Below are positions 15,791-26,175 of a stretch of 35,978 nt of DNA, piece after piece. Below the pieces are notes generated by a model. That model saw only the letters and a program-made list of their open reading frames with translations, was not told where the DNA came from and ran no database searches. Source of the stretch: Burkholderiaceae bacterium (GTDB taxonomy: Bacteria > Pseudomonadota > Gammaproteobacteria > Burkholderiales > Burkholderiaceae_D); contig JAMNXS010000026.1 in assembly GCA_023653025.1 (NCBI GenBank), positions 1 to 35,978 on the forward strand, written 5' to 3'. The translations under genes were made by a program, and so were the position numbers. Positions within the stretch are counted from its first letter, which is position 1. The number at the start of each line of letters is the position of its first letter.

Positions 15791-16270
15791 GTGTTCATCA
15801 ACAAGCGCAAGAACGACGAACGGGAAAAGATGGCCTCTCCCAATGACACCAGCCAGGCGGTCAGCCAGCCTGAACCGGTCGTTCCGGAACCTGTGATTCC
15901 GGAACCCGAAGCGGCCTTTGCCGCCAACGGCAACGGCGCGGCCAAGCCCGCAGCGAACAACCTCAAGCCTTCGATCATCAGCGAAGGGTTCGAGTTCATC
16001 GGCGAGATCCGCTCCAACGGCTACCTGACGGTTGACGGTATCGTGCGCGGCACGCTGTCGCTGCATTCGATACAGATCGGCGTGACCGGCGTTCTCGACG
16101 GTAACGTCACCTGCGACACCATGAATGTCAAGGGCAACTTCTCCGGCTCACTGGATTGTCGCGACCTGACCATTGGTAGCCGTGCGGTCGTCGACGGCAA
16201 GGTGAGTTTCAAGAGCATCACTATCCAGCGTGGCGGTATTGTCAAGGGCGAGCTGAAGAAAAAGCCCTGA
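15791..16270 (+). CDS. Bactofilin-family protein 2
   Basis: 159 residues. A charged start (MFINKRKNDEREK) and a Pro/Glu/Ala-rich disordered segment (about 15-55) precede the bactofilin core: SIISEGFEFIGEIRSNGYL, VDGIVRGTLSLHSIQIGVTGVLDGNV, and VDGKVSFKSITIQRGGIVKGEL. The tail ends in Lys residues. GTG 15791 is chosen because MF-N-K-K beginnings are common in the family; ATG 15830 is an alternative. The MF-rich start may help membrane contact, as seen in some bactofilins. It is followed by a strong two-way terminator shared with bactofilin 3. Confidence 0.9.
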   Translation: MFINKRKNDEREKMASPNDTSQAVSQPEPVVPEPVIPEPEAAFAANGNGAAKPAANNLKPSIISEGFEFIGEIRSNGYLTVDGIVRGTLSLHSIQIGVTGVLDGNVTCDTMNVKGNFSGSLDCRDLTIGSRAVVDGKVSFKSITIQRGGIVKGELKKKP

Positions 16271-16289
16271 CGCCTGAGGCACGCATGAT

Positions 16290-16324
16290 AAAAAGCCTGA
16301 TCGATCATCGATCAGGCTTTTTTT
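16290..16324. terminator. Bidirectional terminator between bactofilin genes
   Basis: Near-perfect palindrome: stem of at least 11 bp (16294-16304 with 16308-16318), 3-base loop, flanked by A run and T run, so it works on both strands for the convergent bactofilin transcripts. Confidence 0.92.
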
Positions 16325-16344
16325 ATTCTTCGGCAGCGACCGGC

Positions 16345-16776
16345 TTATTTCTTTTCCTGGGCCATCTTGATCACTGCCTGCGCATCGCTGCCGCTGGTGA
16401 CGTTGTTCTGCGCCTGGATGACGAGGCCGAGCAGCTTGGCGCCATGTTCGACACCGATCGTGCCGTAGGTGATGTCGCCACGCACTTCCGAGTCCTTGTG
16501 GAATTCCGCGCGCTCGGCCGCGTAGATGTTGCCCTCGATCTTGCCGGCCACCATCACGCGGTGCGCCGTGATGTCGCCCGACACCTCGCCCGAGCGGCCG
16601 ATGGCGACGGTGACTTTCTTGTCCTTGGCAGTTTCGATGTTGCCGACGACCTTGCCGTCAATCCTGACGCTGTCGAGCAGGACGAGGCGACCATAGATTT
16701 CGGTCGTTGCGCCGATCAGCGTGTCGAATTTTTCTTGGGTCGGCAGAAGCTTGTTCTGTTTCATCTTGCGGAACAT
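16345..16776 (-). CDS. Bactofilin-family protein 3
   Basis: 143 residues. Short basic start (MFRKMKQNKLLPTQEKFDTL), then beta rungs TTEIYGRLVLLDSVRIDGKVVGNIE, GRSGEVSGDITAHRVMVAGKIEGNI, and EVRGDITYGTIGVEHGAKLLG. Start ATG 16776 has GGAG six bases upstream; longer readings of the frame have no good ribosome site. It lies 197 bases downstream of the M23 peptidase on the same strand. Bactofilin plus M23 peptidase pairs are common and are linked to control of cell shape, the bactofilin placing the hydrolase. Confidence 0.9.
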   Translation of the reverse strand: MFRKMKQNKLLPTQEKFDTLIGATTEIYGRLVLLDSVRIDGKVVGNIETAKDKKVTVAIGRSGEVSGDITAHRVMVAGKIEGNIYAAERAEFHKDSEVRGDITYGTIGVEHGAKLLGLVIQAQNNVTSGSDAQAVIKMAQEKK

Positions 16777-16973
16777 CGAATTCTCCATTCCTCGGCTTGC
16801 TTGACCACAATATAACGGACACCGGGGCGGCTTGGGGTTGATTTTTGACGACCGCCGTCCGCTTGACCCGGGCTTTTGCCTAACCCGTGGTCGAGCCGTT
16901 TGTACGTCTTCCAAAAATCAATGACTTGCTGGAAGCTTCGAGAATTTACCTGAGATGTCCGTGGGCGGCGGCG

Positions 16974-17903
16974 TCAGCTCTGGCCGAGTGGAACCACGTG
17001 AACCGGGTTCAGCACCCGACCATGCCGGAACACTTCGTAGTGCAGGTGCGGTCCGGTCGAGCGTCCGGTGCTGCCGACATCGGCGATACGCTGCCCGCGC
17101 TTGACGGTAGCGCCTTCAGCCACATGTCGCTTGCTGATGTGTGCGTAGCGCGTCATGAAGCCCTCGGCATGGGTGATCTCGATGATGTTGCCGTAGGTGT
17201 CTTCCCAGCCAGAGCGCGTCACCACGCCATCAGCCGCAGCAATAATGGCCGTGCCCGTCGCGGCCGTGAAATCTAGGCCTTCGTGACGCGCCAGCATGCC
17301 GGTGAACGGATCGTTGCGCATGCCGAAGCCGCTGCTGACATGAAAGTCACCGCTGATCGGCAAGCCTGTGGGCAGCGTTTCCAACCACGCCAACTGTTTG
17401 CCCCAATCTTTGCGCATCTGGCCGACCACGTTGTTCAACTGGCTGAATTCCTCGGTGGCTTCATCGATGGCGTGGGCCAGCGACTCTCGTGACGGTGCTC
17501 CCGTGCGGCTCTCGGGCAGCAAAGGACCGCCCTTGCCGTCTTCCTTACCGCCGGCTTTCTCGCGCATCGAAGCCGGGGTCGCGATTTCCATGAAGCGGTT
17601 TTTCAGTTGCTGCAGTTGGCGAATGTCCTGCGCCGTGGCGTCGAGCATGCCCTGCAGCTTCGTCAGTCGCTCGCGGTAGACGGACTCCATCCGCGCCTGC
17701 TCGGCCTCGGTCGTCACACCGCCGAGGCTGCGCGCGAGTTCGGGCCGCACCTCAATGGCGATCTTGAATCCGACTAGATAAAGGAGGAAACCGGTGGCGA
17801 CCAGTGTGACGGCCAGCGCGACGCTGCCGAGCAGCACTTTGCGCGCGGTGACCGATATCGTGCGGACCTGACCGGTTGGACCTGAAACCCACATCAACTG
17901 CAT
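16974..17903 (-). CDS. M23-family peptidoglycan endopeptidase, membrane anchored
   Basis: 309 residues. One transmembrane segment (about 24-46: VLLGSVALAVTLVATGFLLY), a periplasmic coiled coil (about 65-170) and a C-terminal LytM/M23 domain. The zinc ligands are visible in GFGMRNDP/RHEGLDF (H..D) and GPHLHYEVF (HxH). Such enzymes cut peptide crosslinks in the wall; the membrane-plus-coiled-coil form fits partners of bactofilins. ATG 17903 has AAGGA eight bases upstream. Perfect TATAAT lies at 17959-17954 on the minus strand. All active-site motifs are intact, so it is not a degenerate activator such as EnvC. Confidence 0.92.
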   Translation of the reverse strand: MQLMWVSGPTGQVRTISVTARKVLLGSVALAVTLVATGFLLYLVGFKIAIEVRPELARSLGGVTTEAEQARMESVYRERLTKLQGMLDATAQDIRQLQQLKNRFMEIATPASMREKAGGKEDGKGGPLLPESRTGAPSRESLAHAIDEATEEFSQLNNVVGQMRKDWGKQLAWLETLPTGLPISGDFHVSSGFGMRNDPFTGMLARHEGLDFTAATGTAIIAAADGVVTRSGWEDTYGNIIEITHAEGFMTRYAHISKRHVAEGATVKRGQRIADVGSTGRSTGPHLHYEVFRHGRVLNPVHVVPLGQS

Positions 17904-17953
17904 GTATGTATCCTTGTGCCGACCCTCGGGAGGGCAATTCGTTGTGACCCCGC

Positions 17954-17959
17954 ATTATA
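17954..17959 (-). promoter_or_regulatory. -10 box of the M23 peptidase gene
   Basis: TATAAT on the minus strand 51 bases before the ATG. No convincing -35 at 16-18 bases (TTGGAG sits at 21). Confidence 0.5.
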
Positions 17960-18221
17960 TTGTTTTAAAGCAAGTTTTAGCTCCAAATACCCGCGAAAAT
18001 GATGGTTCTTACAATAAAGCGAGCGTAACTGATTCCTGTCTGACAAGCTTGTTGTAGGCTTTTTGTTGGTTTGGAAGCAACGAAGCAGGCTGATGCACGC
18101 GCTCGCTGCCACATTGAACGCGCGTGGGCGTGTGCGATTCCCGGAGCGCGAGCGAGGTGTTGAGTGTTTGGCGTTGGTCGCCTCCGGCGCGGAAGATGGC
18201 TAAAGTTTCGCGAAGCGGACC
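17960..18221. other. Intergenic stretch without recognisable gene
   Basis: Lies between the M23 promoter and the tRNA-Pro terminator. Open frames here are short, start without ribosome sites and run into the tRNA. I see no repeat or RNA gene. Confidence 0.5.
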
Positions 18222-18264
18222 TGCAAAACAAAAGGGCCACAGAAACGCTTCTGTGGCCCTTTGT
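18222..18264 (-). terminator. Terminator of tRNA-Pro
   Basis: Perfect 12-bp stem (18231-18242 with 18251-18262) with 8-base loop. On the minus strand it is followed by TTTTGTTTT. Confidence 0.88.
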
Positions 18265-18272
18265 GGATCGCT

Positions 18273-18350
<78 letters not shown>

Positions 18351-18360
18351 CGAGCCCGCG

Positions 18361-18369
18361 ATTATAACA
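18361..18369 (-). promoter_or_regulatory. Extended -10 promoter of tRNA-Pro
   Basis: TGTTATAAT on the minus strand, 11 bases before the mature 5' end. The -35 is weak. Confidence 0.65.
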
Positions 18370-18426
18370 GCGCCCTGATGATTCCGATACATCAACAGAC
18401 AACAATCGACAGGCAGCCATGTTCGA

Positions 18427-19674
18427 TCAATGCAGGTGGCCGGTGTTCTGCTGTGCATCTTCTGGCATTTCCGCGTGCACCATCTCGTCTTCGACATTGC
18501 AGAACAGTGGCGAGCCGCAGTCGTCGCAGTACTCGCCCGGCATCACGCTGCCGGCTTGCTGGATGCGCGTGATGCCGGTCTCCCGCAGCACCGCGATGAT
18601 CTGCTGCAGCGGCGTCAGCGGCGCATTGGCCGCCGGGCGGATTGGCGACAGCGAGGAGATGAATTCCTCGGCCGTCTCTTCGTCATAGAGCGGCCACACG
18701 ACTCCGTAGACTACCTCCTGGCTGTCGCCGACGCTGTAGGCTAGCCGGAATTCATCGACGCGGTAGTCGCCTGACTCCTCGCCGATGGCAGCGATCACCA
18801 CCGATAACTGCGCCGGCTCGACCGCCAGCGCATGCGTGAGGTAATGCGCCGCCGCGCGCAGCGAGATCGGACGAATGGCCTTGTCGGCCTCGCGGCAGGT
18901 CACGTAGTAAGCCCCGGGGAGCATCAGCTCGATGCCACAGCCGGGCAGCATTGCCTGCAGGCTGGGGCCGGCCTGCAGTTGCCACTGGGTCAGTGCAGCC
19001 TGAGTCGCGGCCACGCGGTTGGGGCCGGCCTCGTCTTCCTGCCAGCGCAGCAGAGGCTGCCCGGCTTCGGCCGTCACGGCCAGCAGCACATAGCGGGTAT
19101 CGGCCAGGAACGGGGCGGTGTCGGGCAGGGCGGCCGGCATCTGCAGCGACTTGCCCGACAGCGCGGCCTCGGCCATGCGGCGCGTGAGCTGGTAGGTGTC
19201 GCCGTACGACCTCGGCAACTGGTCGATCGAGAACAGCGTCGGCGCGATCGCGGCCCGCGTGTTCGAGGCGAGGATGTGCCCGTAGAGCTGGGCAGTCAGC
19301 GCCTGCATGGCTGCCGCGCTGATCGGGCCGGAAGGGATCGTGAAACGCGTCCATGCCAGCACCGGCACCGCCAGCAGCAGCGCGTCGTGTGCCTTGCCGT
19401 CGTGCTCGAGCGTGCAGCTGCCGCTGATGGCCTCGATCGAGTCCAGCAGCGCATCGTAAGCATCAAGGTCGGTATGAAAGAGATGATCGAGCGCGCTGTC
19501 GATGGCCTGCATCTGCTGGTTGGCAAGCTGCTTCTGCAGCACGAGGTCGAGCCGAGCTTCCCAGTTGCGGGATTCGATGCGGCTGGAGGCGCGAACCATG
19601 GACTGCGATAGCGACGCGAGCCGCTGGCTGTCAGCGGAGAATTTTCGGGCAGGATTTTTGGATGGGCGGCGCAT
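18427..19674 (-). CDS. DUF2863-like protein of unknown function
   Basis: 415 residues from ATG 19674 ([19 protein letters not shown]). No signal peptide or membrane segment. It is mixed alpha/beta, rich in Ala and Leu, with a C-terminal [20 protein letters not shown]. The two-plus-one Cys cluster could bind a metal. It resembles the DUF2863 proteins of Burkholderiales as I remember them; this was not searched. No catalytic motif is recognisable. The frame runs open far upstream, but those residues are out-of-frame shadow of the neighbour. Upstream, CCAGTAGAAT occurs twice 35 bases apart (minus strand), the nearer copy giving a TAGAAT -10. The ribosome site is weak. Confidence 0.72.
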   Translation of the reverse strand: MRRPSKNPARKFSADSQRLASLSQSMVRASSRIESRNWEARLDLVLQKQLANQQMQAIDSALDHLFHTDLDAYDALLDSIEAISGSCTLEHDGKAHDALLLAVPVLAWTRFTIPSGPISAAAMQALTAQLYGHILASNTRAAIAPTLFSIDQLPRSYGDTYQLTRRMAEAALSGKSLQMPAALPDTAPFLADTRYVLLAVTAEAGQPLLRWQEDEAGPNRVAATQAALTQWQLQAGPSLQAMLPGCGIELMLPGAYYVTCREADKAIRPISLRAAAHYLTHALAVEPAQLSVVIAAIGEESGDYRVDEFRLAYSVGDSQEVVYGVVWPLYDEETAEEFISSLSPIRPAANAPLTPLQQIIAVLRETGITRIQQAGSVMPGEYCDDCGSPLFCNVEDEMVHAEMPEDAQQNTGHLH

Positions 19675-19757
19675 GGCAGGAGAATCGACGTTGTCAAACC
19701 GCGATTCTACTGGAAGCGCAACTCCGTCCGACTTCGAAATTCTACTGGCGCCGGACG

Positions 19758-19781
19758 AAAAAAAGCCCGCTTGCGCGGGCT
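19758..19781 (-). terminator. Terminator after the 69-aa protein gene
   Basis: 7-bp stem AGCCCGC/GCGGGCT with 4-base loop TTGC; seven T follow on the minus strand. It ends the acnA transcript 22 bases past the small gene. Confidence 0.85.
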
Positions 19782-19802
19782 CGGACTGGCGCCGGGGTCG
19801 GC

Positions 19803-20012
19803 TTACTTCTTGTCGCCCTCGGCGGCTGCAGGCGTCTCGGCCGGTGCCGGGGTGGTGGCCGGGGCAACGGCCGGGGCCGCTGCCGGCTCTTCCGAGTGCG
19901 ACGTGCCGTGGCCGCCGGCCTCGCCCTGCATGTCGATCTTGTCGCCCATGTTGAAGACGAGGGTCAGCGCGATCGCGGCAAAGACGATGAACGCAACGAG
20001 GATTTTCCACAT
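19803..20012 (-). CDS. Small single-pass membrane protein, function unknown
   Basis: 69 residues. One hydrophobic segment (MWKILVAFIVFAAIALTLVF, residues 1-20), then a short acidic GDKIDMQGEAGGHG segment and a low-complexity Ala/Pro/Thr/Glu tail ending GDKK, likely in the periplasm. Possibly an uncleaved signal anchor. AGGAG lies eight bases before the ATG. It begins 25 bases after the acnA stop and is followed by a clean terminator, so it is the distal gene of an acnA transcript. Codon use resembles its neighbours. I do not recognise a family. Confidence 0.8.
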   Translation of the reverse strand: MWKILVAFIVFAAIALTLVFNMGDKIDMQGEAGGHGTSHSEEPAAAPAVAPATTPAPAETPAAAEGDKK

Positions 20013-20037
20013 GATGATCTCCTAATCAATAAACGCA

Positions 20038-22749
<2,712 letters not shown>

Positions 22750-22830
22750 GTGCTCTCCTTGTTTTTCAAAAGCCTGGAAACTTATTGTTACTTCCCTGTC
22801 GACGATGCCGCGCCGCTGCGTCATCCCCAC

Positions 22831-23169
22831 TTACCGGACGGGCCTGCCTCCGGTCCTCGCCCTGCAGTCGTTGGCCACCGGTTCGCCGCGCCTGCCGTCG
22901 AGCAGCATCGCCTTGCCCGGTATGCTGATGAGGATCAGCCCGCTGACCGGATCCTCGAAGCGGTGGGCGCCGGACGAGGTGCGCACGCGCAGCATTTTGT
23001 ACGGTACGCCCTGCCACCGCAGATCGATCGCCGGGTCGCGTCCGATGTCGCCGCCGACGGTAACGCGCTGGTTGCGCTCGCAATGCAAGTCGACCGGCCG
23101 GGTCTGTGCCCCAGCCAGGCTCCCCGTCAGGAGGGTCGCACAAACAATGGGCAGGGTCGTGGTGCGCAT
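22831..23169 (-). CDS. Small exported protein resembling MliC-type lysozyme inhibitors
   Basis: 112 residues: signal peptide MRTTTLPIVCATLLTGSLAGAQ (cut likely after AGA or GAQ), then a mature part with two Cys (LHCERN near the start, NDCRAR near the end) that could form one disulfide. RTSSGAHRFED and LISIPGKAMLLD match the two conserved stretches of MliC/PliC proteins in kind and spacing, but the match is by eye. MliC proteins block C-type lysozyme in the periplasm or at the surface. There is no lipobox Cys, so it would be soluble periplasmic. ATG 23169 has GGAGG five bases upstream. Sitting between mdh and acnA is unusual for this function. Confidence 0.6.
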   Translation of the reverse strand: MRTTTLPIVCATLLTGSLAGAQTRPVDLHCERNQRVTVGGDIGRDPAIDLRWQGVPYKMLRVRTSSGAHRFEDPVSGLILISIPGKAMLLDGRRGEPVANDCRARTGGRPVR

Positions 23170-23309
23170 GATGCCTCCGGTGTCGTCCTGCCCGAGCGCC
23201 TCCAGGAGGGGGCGGGCCGGGCTCGGAGGAATGCTCGGCACCCCTCCGTACCAGAGTTTAGTCGTCGCAGGCCGGCAGCGCTACCGGCCGGCGCAGACCC
23301 TTCACCTGC

Positions 23310-24299
23310 TTACGGCAGCAAGTGCTTGACTCCGTCGCGCTCGTCGGTCAGCTCCTTGAGCGTGACGTTGATGCGCTCTTGCGAGAAGGCGTCGATCTCG
23401 AGGCCCTGGACAACCGTGTATTCGCCGTTCTCGCAAGTGACCGGGAAGCCGAACATGACGCCCTCGGGAATGCCGTACGAGCCATCCGACGGGATGCCCA
23501 TCGTGGTCCACTTGCCGTTGGTGCCCAGAACCCAGTCGCGCACGTGGTCGATGGCCGCGTTCGCTGCCGATGCGGCGGAAGACAGGCCGCGCGCTTCGAT
23601 GATGGCTGCGCCGCGCTTGCCGACGGTCGGCAGGAACACATCCTTATTCCATGCGTCGTCACCGATCATCTGCTTGACCGACTGGCCATCGATGGTCGCG
23701 AAGCGGTAGTCCGCGTACATGGTCGGCGAGTGGTTGCCCCAGACGCAGAGCTTCTCGATGGCCGACACCGGCTTGCCGGTCTTGGCGGCGATCTGCGAGG
23801 CGGCGCGGTTGTGGTCTAGGCGCAGCATGGCCGTGAAATTCTTCGCCGGCAGGCTCGGCGCCGATTTCATCGCGATATAGGCATTGGTGTTGGCCGGGTT
23901 GCCAACCACCAGCACTTTCACGTTGCGCGAGGCGACGGCGTCGAGCGCCTTGCCCTGCACCGTGAAGATCTGGGCATTGGCCGCCAGCAGGTCGGCGCGC
24001 TCCATGCCGGGGCCGCGCGGACGCGCGCCGACCAGCAGCGCGACGTCGGCATCCTTGAACGCGGTCATCGGGTCCGCATGTGCGGTCATGCCGGCCAGCA
24101 GCGGGAACGCGCAGTCGTCGATCTCCATCATCACGCCCTTGAGCGCCTTCTGTGCCTTCTCGTCGGGGATCTCGAGCAGCTGCAGGATGACCGGCTGGTC
24201 CTTGCCCAGCATGTCGCCGTTCGCGATACGGAACAGCAGGGAATAGCCGATCTGGCCTGCGGCGCCGGTGACGGCAACGCGCATGGGGGCTTTAGCCAT
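23310..24299 (-). CDS. mdh: Malate dehydrogenase
   Basis: 329 residues of the cytosolic-type MDH common in betaproteobacteria. NAD-binding [16 protein letters not shown] at 11-26, substrate Arg in [15 protein letters not shown] (about 90-105), [18 protein letters not shown] and the catalytic His in [14 protein letters not shown] (about 190). It oxidises malate to oxaloacetate, the substrate of gltA on the opposite strand. GGAG lies eight bases before ATG 24299. A full promoter lies at 24374-24402, next to a palindrome. It is divergent from the GntR regulator. Confidence 0.97.
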   Translation of the reverse strand: MAKAPMRVAVTGAAGQIGYSLLFRIANGDMLGKDQPVILQLLEIPDEKAQKALKGVMMEIDDCAFPLLAGMTAHADPMTAFKDADVALLVGARPRGPGMERADLLAANAQIFTVQGKALDAVASRNVKVLVVGNPANTNAYIAMKSAPSLPAKNFTAMLRLDHNRAASQIAAKTGKPVSAIEKLCVWGNHSPTMYADYRFATIDGQSVKQMIGDDAWNKDVFLPTVGKRGAAIIEARGLSSAASAANAAIDHVRDWVLGTNGKWTTMGIPSDGSYGIPEGVMFGFPVTCENGEYTVVQGLEIDAFSQERINVTLKELTDERDGVKHLLP

Positions 24300-24373
24300 G
24301 GTGAATCTCCAGTGTGGTCAGGTGAGTGAAAGCGCAGCGAACCGGGCGTTGAGTATCCGGAAACATGCCCGCG

Positions 24374-24402
24374 AGTTTAGGGGCGGCCCATCACTCTGTC
24401 AA
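24374..24402 (-). promoter_or_regulatory. mdh promoter
   Basis: On the minus strand TTGACA (24402-24397), 17-base spacer, TAAACT (24379-24374); the -35 is a perfect consensus. The palindrome at 24409-24427 begins six bases upstream of the -35, a position that suits an activator or a repressor touching the polymerase. Confidence 0.8.
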
Positions 24403-24408
24403 TCTGCA

Positions 24409-24427
24409 TCTTATATCTTATATAAGA
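24409..24427. promoter_or_regulatory. Candidate operator of the GntR-family regulator
   Basis: Perfect 12-bp palindrome TCTTATATAAGA (24416-24427), preceded directly by another TCTTATA half (24409-24415). It is in the 185-base gap between mdh and the divergent regulator gene. HutC-type GntR proteins bind such AT-rich palindromes, often at their own gene. The link to this protein is inference. Confidence 0.6.
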
Positions 24428-24484
24428 CATATTACTTAACAATTTTCTGGACGTTAAACAGCGTCTGTGGTGAAATTGCCGGCC

Positions 24485-25267
24485 ATGAATCCTACCGTCA
24501 CCCCGCCGCCTGCAGCAGGGCCGGCCGCCAGCAGCGGCCAGGGGGCGGCGTCGCCCACGTTCAGCCCGCTGTACCAGCAGATCAAGGCGCTGATCATGCA
24601 GAGCCTGCAGTCGGGCGAGTGGAAGCCGGGCGAACTGATCCCGAGCGAGGTCGAGCTCGCGCTGCGCTACAAGGTCAGCCAGGGCACGGTGCGCAAGGCG
24701 ATCGACGAGCTGTCGGCCGAGAACCTCGTCGTTCGCCGGCAGGGCAAGGGCACCTTTGTCGCCACCCATCACGAAGCGCGCGTCCAGTTCCGCTTCCTGA
24801 AACTGATGCCCGATGCGGGCGAGGCCCACCAGCCGGAGAACCGCATCGTCGAGGTCAAGCGCCTGCGCGGCCCGGCCGAAGTCACGCGCGTGCTCGACAT
24901 CAAGGCCGGCGATTCGGTGGTCTGCATCCGGCGCATCCAGTATTTCGACGGCGTGCCGACCATCGCCGAGGAGATCTGGCTGCCCGGCGCCATCTTCAAG
25001 GGGCTGACCGCCGAGCGTCTGGCCGAGTACAAGGGGCCAATGTACGGCTTGTTCGAAACCGAATTCGGCACCCAGATGATCCGTGCGACCGAGAAGCTGA
25101 AGGCCGTACTGGCCGACGAGGCGACGGCCGCGCAGCTGAACGTCGCCGTCGGCGCACCGGTGCTCGGCGTCGAGCGCGTGTCGTACACCTACGGCGAGCG
25201 GCCAGTCGAATTGCGGCGCGCGATCTACGTCACGGCCAGCCACCACTACCACAACGAGCTGAGCTAG
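24485..25267 (+). CDS. GntR/HutC-family transcriptional regulator
   Basis: 260 residues. A Pro/Ala/Gly-rich lead (1-30), winged helix from PLYQQIKALIMQSLQSGEWK to RRQGKGTFVA (about 33-98) with the recognition region VSQGTVRKAIDEL, then a UTRA ligand domain (about 115-255) with CIRRIQYFDGVPTIAEEIWL. UTRA domains sense small molecules, often acids or sugars. ATG 24485 has no strong ribosome site; GTG 24467 is an alternative. Its place between mdh and sdhCDAB-gltA makes it the likely regulator of these genes, responding perhaps to a TCA intermediate; the ligand is unknown. Confidence 0.92.
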   Translation: MNPTVTPPPAAGPAASSGQGAASPTFSPLYQQIKALIMQSLQSGEWKPGELIPSEVELALRYKVSQGTVRKAIDELSAENLVVRRQGKGTFVATHHEARVQFRFLKLMPDAGEAHQPENRIVEVKRLRGPAEVTRVLDIKAGDSVVCIRRIQYFDGVPTIAEEIWLPGAIFKGLTAERLAEYKGPMYGLFETEFGTQMIRATEKLKAVLADEATAAQLNVAVGAPVLGVERVSYTYGERPVELRRAIYVTASHHYHNELS

Positions 25268-25320
25268 AAGAAGGTGCAGCGACCGCGTTTCGATAATGAC
25301 AATACAAGGCTGCATGGGCA

Positions 25321-25351
25321 TTCGACGTATTTCCGCCCATGCCGATAAAAT
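25321..25351 (+). promoter_or_regulatory. Possible sdh promoter
   Basis: TTCGAC (25321-25326), 19-base spacer, TAAAAT (25346-25351) in the 134-base gap between the regulator gene and sdhC. The -35 and spacing are poor. No copy of the palindrome at 24416 is present here. Confidence 0.35.
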
Positions 25352-25401
25352 CGCAAGATTCGCCGAACTGAACACAGTAACAACCGTTGGAGATGATGCA
25401 C

Positions 25402-25806
25402 ATGCCCGAAGCGACCAAGCCAAGACGATTCACCAACATCCACGTCTTGCAGATCATCCGTTACCGCCTGCCGGCGGCCGGCATGATCTCCATCTTGCAC
25501 CGCATCAGCGGCGCGCTGATGTTCCTGCTGCTGCCGTTCATCCTCTACCTGTTCGACAAGTCCATCACGTCCGAAATCTCGTTCGCCTTCCTGCAGGGCT
25601 ACGTCGGCCACCCGTTAGTGAAGCTGGCGATCCTCGGCGTCGCATGGGCCTATCTGCACCATTTCTGTGCCGGCATCCGCCATCTGGTCATGGACATGCA
25701 CATCGGCCTGTCGAAGGAAGGGGCCGCCAAATCGGCCAGGACCGTGTTTGCCGTCAGCCTGCCGCTGACGGCCCTCGTTGCATTGAAACTGTTCGGAGCA
25801 CTCTGA
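25402..25806 (+). CDS. sdhC: Succinate dehydrogenase cytochrome b556 subunit
   Basis: 134 residues, three hydrophobic segments (about 27-50, 62-85, 105-130). SILHRISGALMF is the SdhC signature (S-x-H-R-x-[ST]-G), and HHFCAGIRHLVMD supplies the His for heme b. With SdhD it anchors the complex in the inner membrane and forms the ubiquinone site. Three close ATGs exist; GGAG (25389-25392) is nine bases from 25402 and three from 25396, so 25402 is preferred. First gene of sdhCDAB-sdhE, one base before sdhD. Confidence 0.94.
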   Translation: MPEATKPRRFTNIHVLQIIRYRLPAAGMISILHRISGALMFLLLPFILYLFDKSITSEISFAFLQGYVGHPLVKLAILGVAWAYLHHFCAGIRHLVMDMHIGLSKEGAAKSARTVFAVSLPLTALVALKLFGAL

Positions 25807-25807
25807 G

Positions 25808-26173
25808 ATGGGCAACAACAATATCGGACCGAAGCGTCTCGTCGTCGGCGCGCACTACGGGCTGAAGGACTGGCTCGCGCAGCGCGTCACTGCCGTGGTG
25901 ATGGCGGTTTTCACGATCGTCACGCTGGTACTGTTTTTCGGCGCGTCGGACTTCAGCTACGAGGGCTGGGCCGGGCTCTACGCGCAGCAGTGGTTCAAGA
26001 TCCTTGCCTTCGTGACCTTCCTCGCGCTGTACTACCACGTCTGGGTCGGCATGCGTGACATCTGGATGGATTACGTCAAGCCGGTCGGCATTCGTCTCGC
26101 ACTGCAAGTGTTCACCATTCTGTGGCTGGTCGGCTGCGCCGGCTGGACCGTCCAGATTCTTTGGAGAGTGTAA
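25808..26173 (+). CDS. sdhD: Succinate dehydrogenase membrane anchor subunit
   Basis: 121 residues with three transmembrane segments (about 25-46, 60-80, 95-117). [16 protein letters not shown] in the second segment holds the conserved His and Asp/Tyr used for heme and quinone in SdhD. It pairs with SdhC as the two-subunit anchor. It starts one base after the sdhC stop and is followed two bases later by the sdhA GTG, so the genes are translated in tight sequence. Confidence 0.94.
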   Translation: MGNNNIGPKRLVVGAHYGLKDWLAQRVTAVVMAVFTIVTLVLFFGASDFSYEGWAGLYAQQWFKILAFVTFLALYYHVWVGMRDIWMDYVKPVGIRLALQVFTILWLVGCAGWTVQILWRV

Positions 26174-26175
26174 TC

